Of a stretch of DNA of 36,293 bases, positions 16,790 to 24,336 are shown piece by piece; the stretch's first letter is position 1, and the number at the start of each line of letters is the position of its first letter. The position numbers were made by a program, and so were the translations under genes. The notes under the pieces were generated by a model, which was given only the letters and a program-made list of their open reading frames with translations, was not told the origin of the DNA and made no database searches. The DNA is taken from the NCBI RefSeq assembly GCF_001440415.1, contig NZ_LLYA01000187.1, forward strand, positions 1 to 36,293. Reading direction: 5' to 3'. This DNA is from Bradyrhizobium retamae (GTDB taxonomy: Bacteria; Pseudomonadota; Alphaproteobacteria; Rhizobiales; Xanthobacteraceae).

Positions 16790-16985
16790 AATCGGAGATG
16801 TCGAGGCTCTCCGGATTGATCCGGAGCTAAGAGGGAAGCCGGTGCGATGCCGGCGCTGCCCCCGCAACTGTAAGCGGCGAGCCGCTGTCCAATAGAAGTC
16901 ACTGAAGCGACGCGGCTTCGGGAAGGCCGGATAGCAGCGACGACCCGCGAGCCGGGAGACCTGGCCCGACAACATATTCGTCCAC
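16790..16985 (+). promoter_or_regulatory. Cobalamin (B12) riboswitch
   Basis: The hallmark series is intact: AAGAGGGAAGCCGGTG near 16829-16844, GCCGGCGCTGCCCCCGCAAC near 16849-16868 followed by TGTAAGCGG, a GTCACTG segment, and GGGAAGGCCGG. The B12 box GCCGGGAGACCTGGCC is at 16951-16966. Adenosylcobalamin binding would turn off the downstream gene, here the B12-independent methionine synthase metE. This is the classical arrangement for cells that use MetH when B12 is present. A terminator hairpin lies 34 bases after the aptamer. Boundaries are approximate. Confidence 0.92.
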
Positions 16986-17018
16986 GGGCGGGGTGTCCCG
17001 ATGGTGCGCCAAGCAGTT

Positions 17019-17037
17019 GCCGCTTCGGCGGCTTTTT
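17019..17037 (+). terminator. Riboswitch-associated terminator with UUCG loop
   Basis: GCCGC-TTCG-GCGGC (17019-17032) is followed by TTTTT (17033-17037). It lies between the B12 aptamer and the metE ATG at 17085, which is the expected place for an expression platform that ends transcription when B12 is bound. The closing pair gives a stable cUUCGg tetraloop. Confidence 0.8.
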
Positions 17038-17084
17038 CTGCACGCGTCCGCCATGGCCTTTGCTCCCAACATAGGGTTGAAGCT

Positions 17085-19404
17085 ATGTCTCTTCTCTCGA
17101 TTCCTGTCGCTACCCTCGGCACGCCGCGCATCGGTCCGCGCCGCGAACTCAAACTCGCGCTCGAGAGCTATTGGGCCGGAAAGTCTGACGAAACGCAGCT
17201 TCTTGAGGCTGCGGCTGCGCTTCGCGCCGCCAACTGGGCGCGGCAGAAATCGCTCGGCGTAACCGTAATTCCTTCAAACGACTTCTCGCTTTATGACCAT
17301 GTGCTCGATGTCAGCGTGATGGTCGGTGCCATTCCGGAAATTTACGGTTGGAGCGCAGGCCCTGTTTCGCTCAAGACCTACTTTGCGATGGCACGGGGCG
17401 CACAGCGCGATGACCATGATGCGAATTGCGGTCACGCCGAGCACGGCGCCGCAGCGCAGGAGATGACCAAATGGTTCGACACCAATTATCACTACATGGT
17501 GCCGGAATTTCACAAGGACCAGACCTTCACGCTTTCCTCTCGCAAGCCGATCGAGGAGTATGAAGAGGCGAAAAGCCTGGGTTGTCAGACGCGCCCGGTG
17601 CTGGTTGGTCCGGTCACCTTTCTGAAGCTCGGCAAGAGCGCAGATCCTGCATTCGATCCGCTGTTGCTCCTCGATAGGCTGCTGCCGGTCTATGTAGATG
17701 TTCTCCGCGAACTCACCCTAAGGGGCGCCGAGTGGGTGTAGCTGGACGAGCCATGTCTGGTCCTGGACCTCGACGACGCTACACGCGACGCGCTGCGTCC
17801 GGACCTACGCCCACTTGGCCAAGAAGGTTCCCGACCTCAAGATCATGCTCGCTACCCATTTTGGAACGATCGGCCACAACCTGGAAACCGCTTTGACGTT
17901 GCCGGTTGCGGGCCTTCACATCGACCTGGTCCGCGCCCCAGAGCAGTTGAGCCCGATTGTCGCCGACGCTCGAAGGGATATTGTCCTCTCTCTCGGCGTG
18001 GTCGATGGCCGCAATGTCTGGCGTTCGAACCTTCCAGCGGTGCTCGACCGGTTCGAACCTGCCGTCGCAAGCTTGGCGAGGACCGCGTGCAGATTGCACC
18101 CTCATGCTCGCTGCTTCATGTCCCGATCGACCTCGATCTCGAGACCGATCTCGATCCCGACGTGAAAAGCTGGCTTGCTTTCTCCGTCCAGAAGATCGGA
18201 GAACTCGCAACGTTGGGAGGCGTGCTGGCTGAAGGCTGGGAGGAAGCGGCGGATGTACTTGCGGCCTCAGCAGGCGCGGCCGTCGCGTGCGAAACGTCGC
18301 CCAACGTTCACAATGCGAACGTCGCCAAGCGAATGGCTGCAATCGATGATAGCATGCGGCGCCGTCGCAGTTCTTTCGCCCGGCGCGCCGAGGTTCAGCG
18401 CGCGCGGTTCGGATTGCCGACATTTCCCTCGACGACGATCGGATCGTTCCCGCAGATGGCGGAAGTTCGCAACGCCCGCGCGGCCCATGCGCGGGGAACG
18501 ATGAGCGACGCACAATACGAGCAGTTTCTCAAAGAGGAGACGGCACGCGCGGTGCGCTGGCAGGAAGACATCGGTCTCGACGTTCTCGTGCATGGCGAGT
18601 TCGAGCGCAATGACATGGTGCAGTATTTCGGCGAGCAGCTGTCCGGCTTCGCATTCACCAAGCATGGTTGGGTTCAGTCCTACGGCTCGCGTTGTGTCCG
18701 GCCGCCCATCCTGTTTGGCGATATCTCCCGGCCGAAGCCGATGGCGGTGGAGTGGTGGCGCTACGCGCAATCGCTGACCAAGAAGCCACTGAAGGCGATG
18801 CTGACAGGACCGGTGACGATCCTGAACTGGTCGTTCGTCCGTGATGATATTCCACGGAGCGAAGCATGCCGTCAGATCGCGCTAGCGATCCGTGACGAGG
18901 TGATCGACCTCGAGAGGTCCGGCGCGATGATGATCCAGATTGACGAGGCTGCGCTCCGAGAAGGATTGCCGCTGCGCAAGTCACAATGGAAGACCTACCT
19001 CGGCTGGGCCGTAGACAGCTTCCGCATTTGCTCGTCGGGCGTGGCCGACGAGACCCAGATCCACACGGATATGTGTTATTCCGAGTTCAACGACATCATC
19101 GATGCGATCGCGGCAATGGATGCTCTCGATCGAGACGTCGCGGTCAAAGATGCAACTGCTTGACGCCTTCAAGAGCTACAAATATCCGAACGAGATCGGA
19201 CCCGGCGTTTACGACATCCATTCGCCGCGCGTGCCGGACGCGGCCGAGATGAAGAACCTCATTGCGCTGGCGCGGCAGCGGCTTTCCGATGCGCAGCTCT
19301 GGATCAATCCCGATTGCGGCCTGAGAACGCGCCGATGGGATGAGGTGCGTCCCGCGCTCATCAATATGGTCGCCGCTGCCCGTGAATTGCGGGCGGCGTC
19401 GTGA
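17085..19404 (+). pseudogene. metE: Cobalamin-independent methionine synthase (metE), nonsense and frameshifts
   Basis: MSLLSIPVATLGTPRIGPRR starts at 17085, and the whole MetE length of about 775 residues can be followed to NMVAAARELRAAS at 19404. Codon 219 is TAG (17739-17741) in AEWV-stop-LDEPCLVLDLDD, where a Gln would be expected. Further frameshifts lie near 17795 (before RTYAHLAKKVPDLKIMLATH), near 18080 and near 19125 (before SIETSRSKMQLLDAFKSYKY). The zinc-ligand motif reads IHTDMCYSEF; the normal HTHMCY has His at the position now Asp (E. coli His641). The Cys of NPDCGLRTR and the Glu of SIETSR remain. The gene is certainly inactive as sequenced. Confidence 0.93.
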
Positions 19405-19555
19405 GAAATTGCCGGCTGCATTGCTATCACGGCTCAACGCGGCGGAGCTGGCGCACTAAAGCTAATCCTAATTCCGCAAATCACTTGAGGCGAGCAGGTC
19501 TGTCAAGTTTAATGATCTGATACACTGTTAATTTATGTGATTCGGAGAGAAGAAC

Positions 19556-19759
19556 ATGCCCCAAGGCAAGGTGAAGCTGTTTAAGGACGATAAGGGTTTC
19601 GGCTTTATAGCGCCTGATACCGGCGGTGAAGACCTATTCTTCCACGTGAGCAGCTTGTTGCCCGGTGTAACGCCCAAGCAAGGAGACCGCGTCAGCTATG
19701 AAATCGGTGTAGACCGCAGGACCGGACGTAGTCGAGCCGAAAAGGTCGTGATTGGTTGA
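19556..19759 (+). CDS. Cold-shock domain protein (CspA family)
   Basis: The 67-residue protein has RNP1 (KGFGFIAP) and RNP2 (DLFFHVSSL) of the single cold-shock domain, which binds single-stranded RNA or DNA. It starts at ATG with GGAGAGA upstream and ends VSYEIGVDRRTGRSRAEKVV as usual for the family. It has an AT-rich leader (19500-19550) with plausible promoter sequence and stands alone. A small broken ORF converges on it with only one base between the stop codons. Confidence 0.9.
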   Translation: MPQGKVKLFKDDKGFGFIAPDTGGEDLFFHVSSLLPGVTPKQGDRVSYEIGVDRRTGRSRAEKVVIG

Positions 19760-19909
19760 TCATAGAGACTTGGGCAGATTCATTCCCGGCCGCCATACGA
19801 AGGCTTTCTTATCATCGCGGGCGTTCCAAAGCGCCTCTAGCTTCTCCCACTCCATGAACCCGCAATCCCAGTCGCCCCGCAATCACGTCTTTTCATCAGG
19901 ACCGAGCAT
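19760..19909 (-). pseudogene. Small hypothetical protein interrupted by TGA
   Basis: On the minus strand, ATG at 19909 preceded by AAGGA reads MLGPDEKT, TGA, then LRGDWDCGFMEWEKLEALWN and ARDDKKAFVWRPGMNLPKSL before TGA at 19760. The sequence after the stop is protein-like and compact. A single base change (for instance CGA to TGA) would explain the break. Translation could instead start at TTG just after the TGA, giving about 40 residues. I do not recognise the family. Confidence 0.35.
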
Positions 19910-20284
19910 AGTCCTTATATTTTCTGACAGGCATTAGCGGTTACCTCGCAAGGTAGGTGGCCAGGTCTCGGCAGGCGGTGCAACATCAAGCTCCTGCTCG
20001 CGGACCAGGCGGGCGGAGGCGAGGCGGCGATCGCTTAATTGCGATCTCCCGTCGGCTGCGCTCCCGTTACCTCGAGCCGGTCGGATGCAACGTCTAATTG
20101 CGAACGACATGCATCTCGCAAAAACTTTCGTTTGGCGACATCTATAGCCTGCGCATTGTTTTGGCCTCACGACCGGCATGCCTTGATCTTCGTCAACACG
20201 CCGGAACGTTTCAGGTTGGAGCGACTGCTTATTCACATCGGCCAACCTGAATTCGCTCGACTTGGCTTGGCCATATGAGGCCGA
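19910..20284. other. Intergenic region between the broken small ORF and fixK2
   Basis: Open frames on both strands lack start signals and family motifs. The only notable element is a perfect FixK-type palindrome at 20183-20196. A former gene may have decayed here. Confidence 0.4.
20183..20196. promoter_or_regulatory. FixK/FNR-type box without an obvious target gene
   Basis: TTGATCTTCGTCAA is a perfect TTGA-N6-TCAA. Toward the plus strand the next gene, fixK2, converges; toward the minus strand only a decayed frame (MSPNESFCEMHVVRN then TAG) follows. About one such match is expected by chance in a window this size, so it may be fortuitous. Confidence 0.35.
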
Positions 20285-20974
20285 TCAGACATCCATGTTG
20301 CGCAGGCGCTGGCGGTTGCGCAGGACGATCTGGCGGGCACCGGAAAAGCCCAGCACGCCTTCGTCGTTCAATTGCGACAGGGCACGTGATACCGTTTCCA
20401 GCGTAAGCCCGAGATAATCGCCGATGTCGCGGCGGCACATCGGGAGCGCCATCGTGCCGGCCACCGTAAGGCGGCGATCCATCTCCAGGAGGAAATTGGC
20501 GACTCGTTCCATCGCGCTTTTGCGACCAAGCAGCAGGATGTGCTCCTCGGCGCGCTTGAGGTCATCAGCCGTCATGGTCCAGAGCTTGTGGGCGACCCGG
20601 ACGTCGGTGCCGGCCGCCTGTTCGAGGCTGCGGCGCTTCACCAGGCGCACGGTGCTGTCGATGATGGCTTCGGCGGCCAGGCGGTGCTTGGTGCTGGACT
20701 CCAGCCCGAACACGTCGCCAGGCAAATGGAACGCGCCGATTTGACGACGTCCGTCGGACAGCAGCTTGTAGGTGCGCCCCGCGCCGCGAACGACCTGGTA
20801 AACATACCCCGCCGGCTCGTCCTCACCGTAGATTTCCTCGTCCTTGCGGTAGGTGAACTCCGTGCCGATCAGGCCAGCATGGCCTGTGAGGCCGAAAAAC
20901 GGTTCGACAGGCCCAAACGCGCCGGGAGCGGCTCGGTTTACGTTGAGGGACTGGGCGATCGATCGGGTGAGCAT
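20285..20974 (-). CDS. fixK2: CRP/FNR-family microoxic regulator FixK2
   Basis: The 229-residue protein has a cAMP-binding-like fold (residues about 30-115) and a C-terminal helix-turn-helix RRDIGDYLGLTLETVSRALS with the ExxSR half-site reader of the FNR/FixK group. It lacks the N-terminal Cys cluster. Its only Cys is Cys180 in LPMCRRDIGDYLG, equivalent to the redox-sensitive Cys183 of B. japonicum FixK2 (232 residues). The ATG at 20974 is chosen because AGGAG lies 6 bases before it. The order fixK2-rrpX-fixJ-fixL is that of B. japonicum. FixK2 activates genes with TTGA-N6-TCAA boxes; several lie in this window. Confidence 0.93.
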   Translation of the reverse strand: MLTRSIAQSLNVNRAAPGAFGPVEPFFGLTGHAGLIGTEFTYRKDEEIYGEDEPAGYVYQVVRGAGRTYKLLSDGRRQIGAFHLPGDVFGLESSTKHRLAAEAIIDSTVRLVKRRSLEQAAGTDVRVAHKLWTMTADDLKRAEEHILLLGRKSAMERVANFLLEMDRRLTVAGTMALPMCRRDIGDYLGLTLETVSRALSQLNDEGVLGFSGARQIVLRNRQRLRNMDV

Positions 20975-21044
20975 GAGCCATCTCCTGTGCAGCGGATGGC
21001 GAATTGGTAAGTGGAACAAAACGGCTGGGAAATTTCGCTTCATG

Positions 21045-21068
21045 CCTTAGGGGCAATGCCTTACGTAG
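21045..21068 (-). promoter_or_regulatory. Candidate FixJ-binding site upstream of fixK2
   Basis: On the minus strand CTACGTAAGG and CCCCTAAGG lie within 24 bases, about 70-95 bases before the fixK2 ATG. TACGTA and CCTAAG elements recall, from memory, FixJ target sites at fixK promoters. This fits the known FixLJ-to-FixK2 cascade, but the consensus is loose. Confidence 0.45.
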
Positions 21069-21090
21069 AATCCCGGAGCCGTGCCGGTTT

Positions 21091-21534
21091 TCAGGACGCA
21101 GAGGGCCGCTCCGTGTTGATCGCGTCCCAGATATGGGAGGAAAGGCTGTCCTCGACATGCGGCTTGACCAGCACATGGCGAATACCGGCGACTGCTGCTT
21201 TGGCCGGAATGGACGCGTCTGGGTGACCGGTGATCAGGATGATCGGCGTATCGATATCGCGCCGGCGCAAGAGACTGGCAAGGTCGATGCCGCTCATGCC
21301 CGGCATCTTGTAGTCGATCACGAAGCAATCGGCGCCGCCCATAGTCATGGCGTTCAGGAGCGCCTCGCCGCTGCGGAAAGTGCGTACACAAAAACCGTCG
21401 GTTTCCAGGAGAAAACGCAGCGATCCGAGCACGTCGGTGTCATCATCGACGACGTAGACAAGGGGCGTTCTGTTAGGTGAGGGCATCACAGGTTTTATAC
21501 GGCTTTCAGCCATGCGGTCGATCAGAGCATCCAT
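21091..21534 (-). CDS. rrpX: Single-domain response regulator RrpX
   Basis: The 147-residue product is a CheY-like receiver only: acidic pocket VVDDDTD (residues 28-34), phosphorylatable Asp74 in FVIDYKMPGMSG, and the conserved ILITGH and VLVKP strands. There is no DNA-binding domain. GGAAGG precedes the ATG at 21534. It lies between fixK2 and fixJ, the position of rrpX in B. japonicum, where its target is not established. Confidence 0.88.
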   Translation of the reverse strand: MDALIDRMAESRIKPVMPSPNRTPLVYVVDDDTDVLGSLRFLLETDGFCVRTFRSGEALLNAMTMGGADCFVIDYKMPGMSGIDLASLLRRRDIDTPIILITGHPDASIPAKAAVAGIRHVLVKPHVEDSLSSHIWDAINTERPSAS

Positions 21535-21566
21535 AAGGCCTTCCAGCGGGGCCGACTTGATTCAGC

Positions 21567-22184
21567 TCAATCTTTAAGCGCCCGGGCTCGCATGGCGAGG
21601 CGGACGAGTTCCGAAAGACTCGAAGCCTGCATCTTGGTCATCACGTTGGCTCGGTAGACCTCGATGGTGCGCGGGCTGATATTGTAGTCGCTTGCGATCA
21701 TCTTATTGGACAGGCCAGCCACCAATCCCTCCATCACCTGCCGCTCGCGCGGGCTCAGCGAGGCGACCCGCGCGGCGATGTCCTGCGTCATTGCCTCGTC
21801 GCGGGCGCCGGCTTCAGCCTGCCGGAGCGCGGCGTCGATCATCGCGACCAGGCGATCATCCTCGAACGGCTTCTCCAGGAAATCAACCGCACCGAGTTTC
21901 ATCGCCTCGACGGCGAGGGGGATGTCGCCATGGCCGGTCATGATGATGACGGCCAAGGAGGCGCGGCTCACCTTGAGGCGCTTAAGCAACTCGACGCCAT
22001 CGATGCCGGGCATGCGGACATCCGAGACCACACAGCCGAATTCGATGGTGGAAAGGTGATCGAGGAATTTCTGCGCCGTCTCGAACAGACTGACCTCAAA
22101 ATCCGCGGAATCGAGCAAAAAGTGCAGCGAGTCACGCATCGCCTCATCATCGTCGATGACGTAGACATTTCCTCTAGTTGCCAT
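21567..22184 (-). CDS. fixJ: Response regulator FixJ
   Basis: The 205-residue protein has a receiver domain with Asp55 in VVSDVRMPGIDG, and a LuxR/NarL-type helix-turn-helix (SLSPRERQVMEGLVAGLSNK, then ISPRTIEVYRANVMTKM). Phosphorylated FixJ activates fixK2. The start overlaps the end of fixL by 11 bases, so the two are translated together. Length and motifs equal those of B. japonicum FixJ. Confidence 0.95.
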   Translation of the reverse strand: MATRGNVYVIDDDEAMRDSLHFLLDSADFEVSLFETAQKFLDHLSTIEFGCVVSDVRMPGIDGVELLKRLKVSRASLAVIIMTGHGDIPLAVEAMKLGAVDFLEKPFEDDRLVAMIDAALRQAEAGARDEAMTQDIAARVASLSPRERQVMEGLVAGLSNKMIASDYNISPRTIEVYRANVMTKMQASSLSELVRLAMRARALKD

Positions 22185-23709
22185 CTGTCAAACTCTCGTT
22201 GGGTGCCGCCGGCAGGGTGAAGCGAAACGTCGTGCCGCCTGCGTGATCAGATTCGGCCCACATCCTGCCGCCATGGGCCTCGATGATGGAGCGGCTGATC
22301 GACAGCCCGACCCCCATGCCGGTTTCTTTGGTCGTAAAGAAGGTCTGGAACAGGTGCTTCTCCACATCTTCGGGGAATCCGTGACCGGTGTCGAACACCG
22401 AGACTTCGGTCATGTCCCCGTCGATCGGCCGGTTAGAGACGATGAGCTCGCGCCGTGCGGACTGGGCCATGGCTTCCAGCGCGTTGCGGAACAGATTGAC
22501 CAGCACCTGCTGGATCTGGACACGGTCGACCAGGACATGGTCATGCTGCGGGTCCAGGCTGAAGCGGATCCGCACGTCCTGTTCGCGCGCACCGGCTAGG
22601 CCAAGCGCGCCGGCTTCTTCGATCATCTTCGAAAGGCTCTCGACGCGCTTTTCGGATTCGCCGCGGGCGACGAAATCGCGCAGCCGCCGGATGATCTGCC
22701 CGGCGCGGATCGCCTGTTCCGCGGCGCGATCCATCGCGTTCTCGATTCTAGCGCGGTTCGGATCGGGGCTCGCGGCAAGCAGCCGGCGCGAGCCCTTCAC
22801 GTAGTTGCTGATGGCAGCAAGCGGCTGGTTAAGCTCATGTGCCAATGCAGAACCCATCTCTCCCATCGCGCTCAGCCGTGACATGTGGACGAGCTCCGAC
22901 TGCAATTCCTGCAGCCGCGCCTGGGTCTGCTGATGCTCGGTGAGGTCGCGGACGAAGCCGGTAAAATAGGGCATGCCGCCGGATTGCATCTCACCGATCG
23001 ACAGGTGCATCGGGAAGGTGGTGCCGTCCTTGCGCTGACCGGTGACGATGCGGCCGATGCCGATGATGTGCCGTTCGCCGGTGGCGACGTATCGCGCCAT
23101 ATAGCCGTCATGGCGTGAACGGTCGGGCTCGGGCATCAGGATGCTGACATTCTGCCCGATTGCCTCGCTCTGGACGTAGCCGAACTGCCGCTCCGCCGCG
23201 CTCGAGAAGAACTGCATGATGCCCCTGCCGTCGATGACGATCATCGCGTCCGGGACGGTCTCCAGTATCAACTGCAGGTGCCGTTCGCGCGTGCGCAGGT
23301 CCTCCTCGAGCCGCTTCTCCTCGTCGAGGTCGAGCACGACGCCGGAAAGGTGGGACGGAATGCCATCCTTGTCCCTGATGACGCTGCCGCGGGCGCGAAC
23401 CCAATGGCTGCCGCCGTCCTCGCGTCTTAGCCGGTAGGAGAGGTCAAACGAGGCGCCGGTCTCGCGTGAACGGGAGATCGCCTGCTCGGTTCGCTCGCGG
23501 TCCTCAGGCTCGAGCAGCGAAAGGAACAGGTCGTAACTGACCGCAGCGGCATTGGAAACGCCGAACAGTTTTCGCGCGATATTCGACCAGGACAACTCCC
23601 TGGTGGACAGATCGATATCCCAGCCGCCGACGCCAGCGCCCTCGGCACCCAGCCGAAAGCGCTGATCGTGGCTGCCGTCGTCACACGGGAAGGGGGCTAT
23701 GCCGCTCAA
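22174..23709 (-). CDS. fixL: Oxygen-sensing histidine kinase FixL
   Basis: The 511-residue protein has two PAS domains (about residues 15-135 and 142-260). The second holds the haem: proximal His200 in SRHDGYMARY and Arg220 in GIGRIVTGQR. The kinase H-box has His291 in SALAHELNQPLAA, and N-, G1- and G2-boxes follow (NLFRNALEAM, DTGHGF, GMGVGLSISRSI). Residue numbers for haem ligand and phosphorylation site equal those of B. japonicum FixL. No membrane segment is seen, so it is cytosolic, as in that species. Oxygen release from the haem activates the kinase. fixL, fixJ, rrpX and fixK2 follow one another on the minus strand; whether rrpX-fixK2 are also transcribed separately cannot be told. Confidence 0.96.
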   Translation of the reverse strand: MSGIAPFPCDDGSHDQRFRLGAEGAGVGGWDIDLSTRELSWSNIARKLFGVSNAAAVSYDLFLSLLEPEDRERTEQAISRSRETGASFDLSYRLRREDGGSHWVRARGSVIRDKDGIPSHLSGVVLDLDEEKRLEEDLRTRERHLQLILETVPDAMIVIDGRGIMQFFSSAAERQFGYVQSEAIGQNVSILMPEPDRSRHDGYMARYVATGERHIIGIGRIVTGQRKDGTTFPMHLSIGEMQSGGMPYFTGFVRDLTEHQQTQARLQELQSELVHMSRLSAMGEMGSALAHELNQPLAAISNYVKGSRRLLAASPDPNRARIENAMDRAAEQAIRAGQIIRRLRDFVARGESEKRVESLSKMIEEAGALGLAGAREQDVRIRFSLDPQHDHVLVDRVQIQQVLVNLFRNALEAMAQSARRELIVSNRPIDGDMTEVSVFDTGHGFPEDVEKHLFQTFFTTKETGMGVGLSISRSIIEAHGGRMWAESDHAGGTTFRFTLPAAPNESLTDGN

Positions 23710-23825
23710 TTGTCCTTTTCCAATTCCGGAGCGCGGATTCGGTTGAGATTTTCCCGATTATGGGCCGAATGCCCGGCCCCACTCAAGGGCTAGAAAATAT
23801 GTACGATCGCGCTGATTTCATCCGT

Positions 23826-23839
23826 TTGACCTCGCTCAA
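23826..23839 (+). promoter_or_regulatory. FixK box upstream of the CBS-domain gene
   Basis: TTGACCTCGCTCAA is a perfect TTGA-N6-TCAA. Its centre is 63 bases before the TTG start at 23896. With the class II spacing of 41.5, transcription would begin near 23874, giving a 22-base leader. Confidence 0.75.
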
Positions 23840-23895
23840 TATGCGCGGCCGCGCCGCGTGCTTGAAGTGGCGCCATCGACAGCGAGGATTTCGCC

Positions 23896-24336
23896 TTGTA
23901 CAAGTTTCTCGAGCAGACGGTTGCCGATTACATGACGCGCGAGCCTAGGACGGTTGCGCGCGATATGACGATGTGCGAACTCGGCGATCTCTTCGAGAAG
24001 CAAGATTTCAACGCCTATCCGGTCATGGACGCATCGCAGGTGGTCGGCGTCATCTCCAAGTTTGACTACCTGTCCTGCTTCGTTTTCACGCCGGTGCGCA
24101 TCATCCCGCGCTACCGCGACCTGATGCAGCGGACCGCCGTTGATCTGATGATAGCGGAATTCATTTATGTCGCTCCCGAAACCAGGCTGACCCGCGTGCT
24201 GGAGCTGATGGTCAACCACCGACTCCGCAGCATGCCAGTGCTCGACAGCGAGCAGCGGCTTGCCGGCATTATTTCGCGGAACGACGTGATGCGGGCGCTG
24301 CAGGATTGCGCCGCGGCGGACGCTGACCGAGTCTGA
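23896..24336 (+). CDS. CBS-domain protein
   Basis: The 146-residue protein has a tandem CBS pair: VADYMTREPRTVARDMTMCE, then YPVMDASQVVGVISKFDYLS, and VDLMIAEFIYVAPETRLTRV, then RSMPVLDSEQRLAGIISRND. Such pairs usually bind adenosyl ligands and regulate partners. Start is TTG with GAGG 8 bases upstream; there is no in-frame ATG or GTG between the preceding stop and this codon. It is divergent from fixL behind a FixK box. The B. japonicum gene at the same place encodes a similar protein and is thought to belong to the FixK2 regulon. Confidence 0.82.
   Translation: MYKFLEQTVADYMTREPRTVARDMTMCELGDLFEKQDFNAYPVMDASQVVGVISKFDYLSCFVFTPVRIIPRYRDLMQRTAVDLMIAEFIYVAPETRLTRVLELMVNHRLRSMPVLDSEQRLAGIISRNDVMRALQDCAAADADRV

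Noticed and set aside
16760..16790. GG-N-GC pattern resembling a sigma54 promoter before the riboswitch
   Set aside because: The spacing is 8 instead of the required 10 bases between GG and GC.
17001..17084. GTG/ATG extension of metE into the riboswitch terminator
   Set aside because: The region forms the expression platform hairpin, and MSLLSIPVATLG at 17085 is the normal MetE start.
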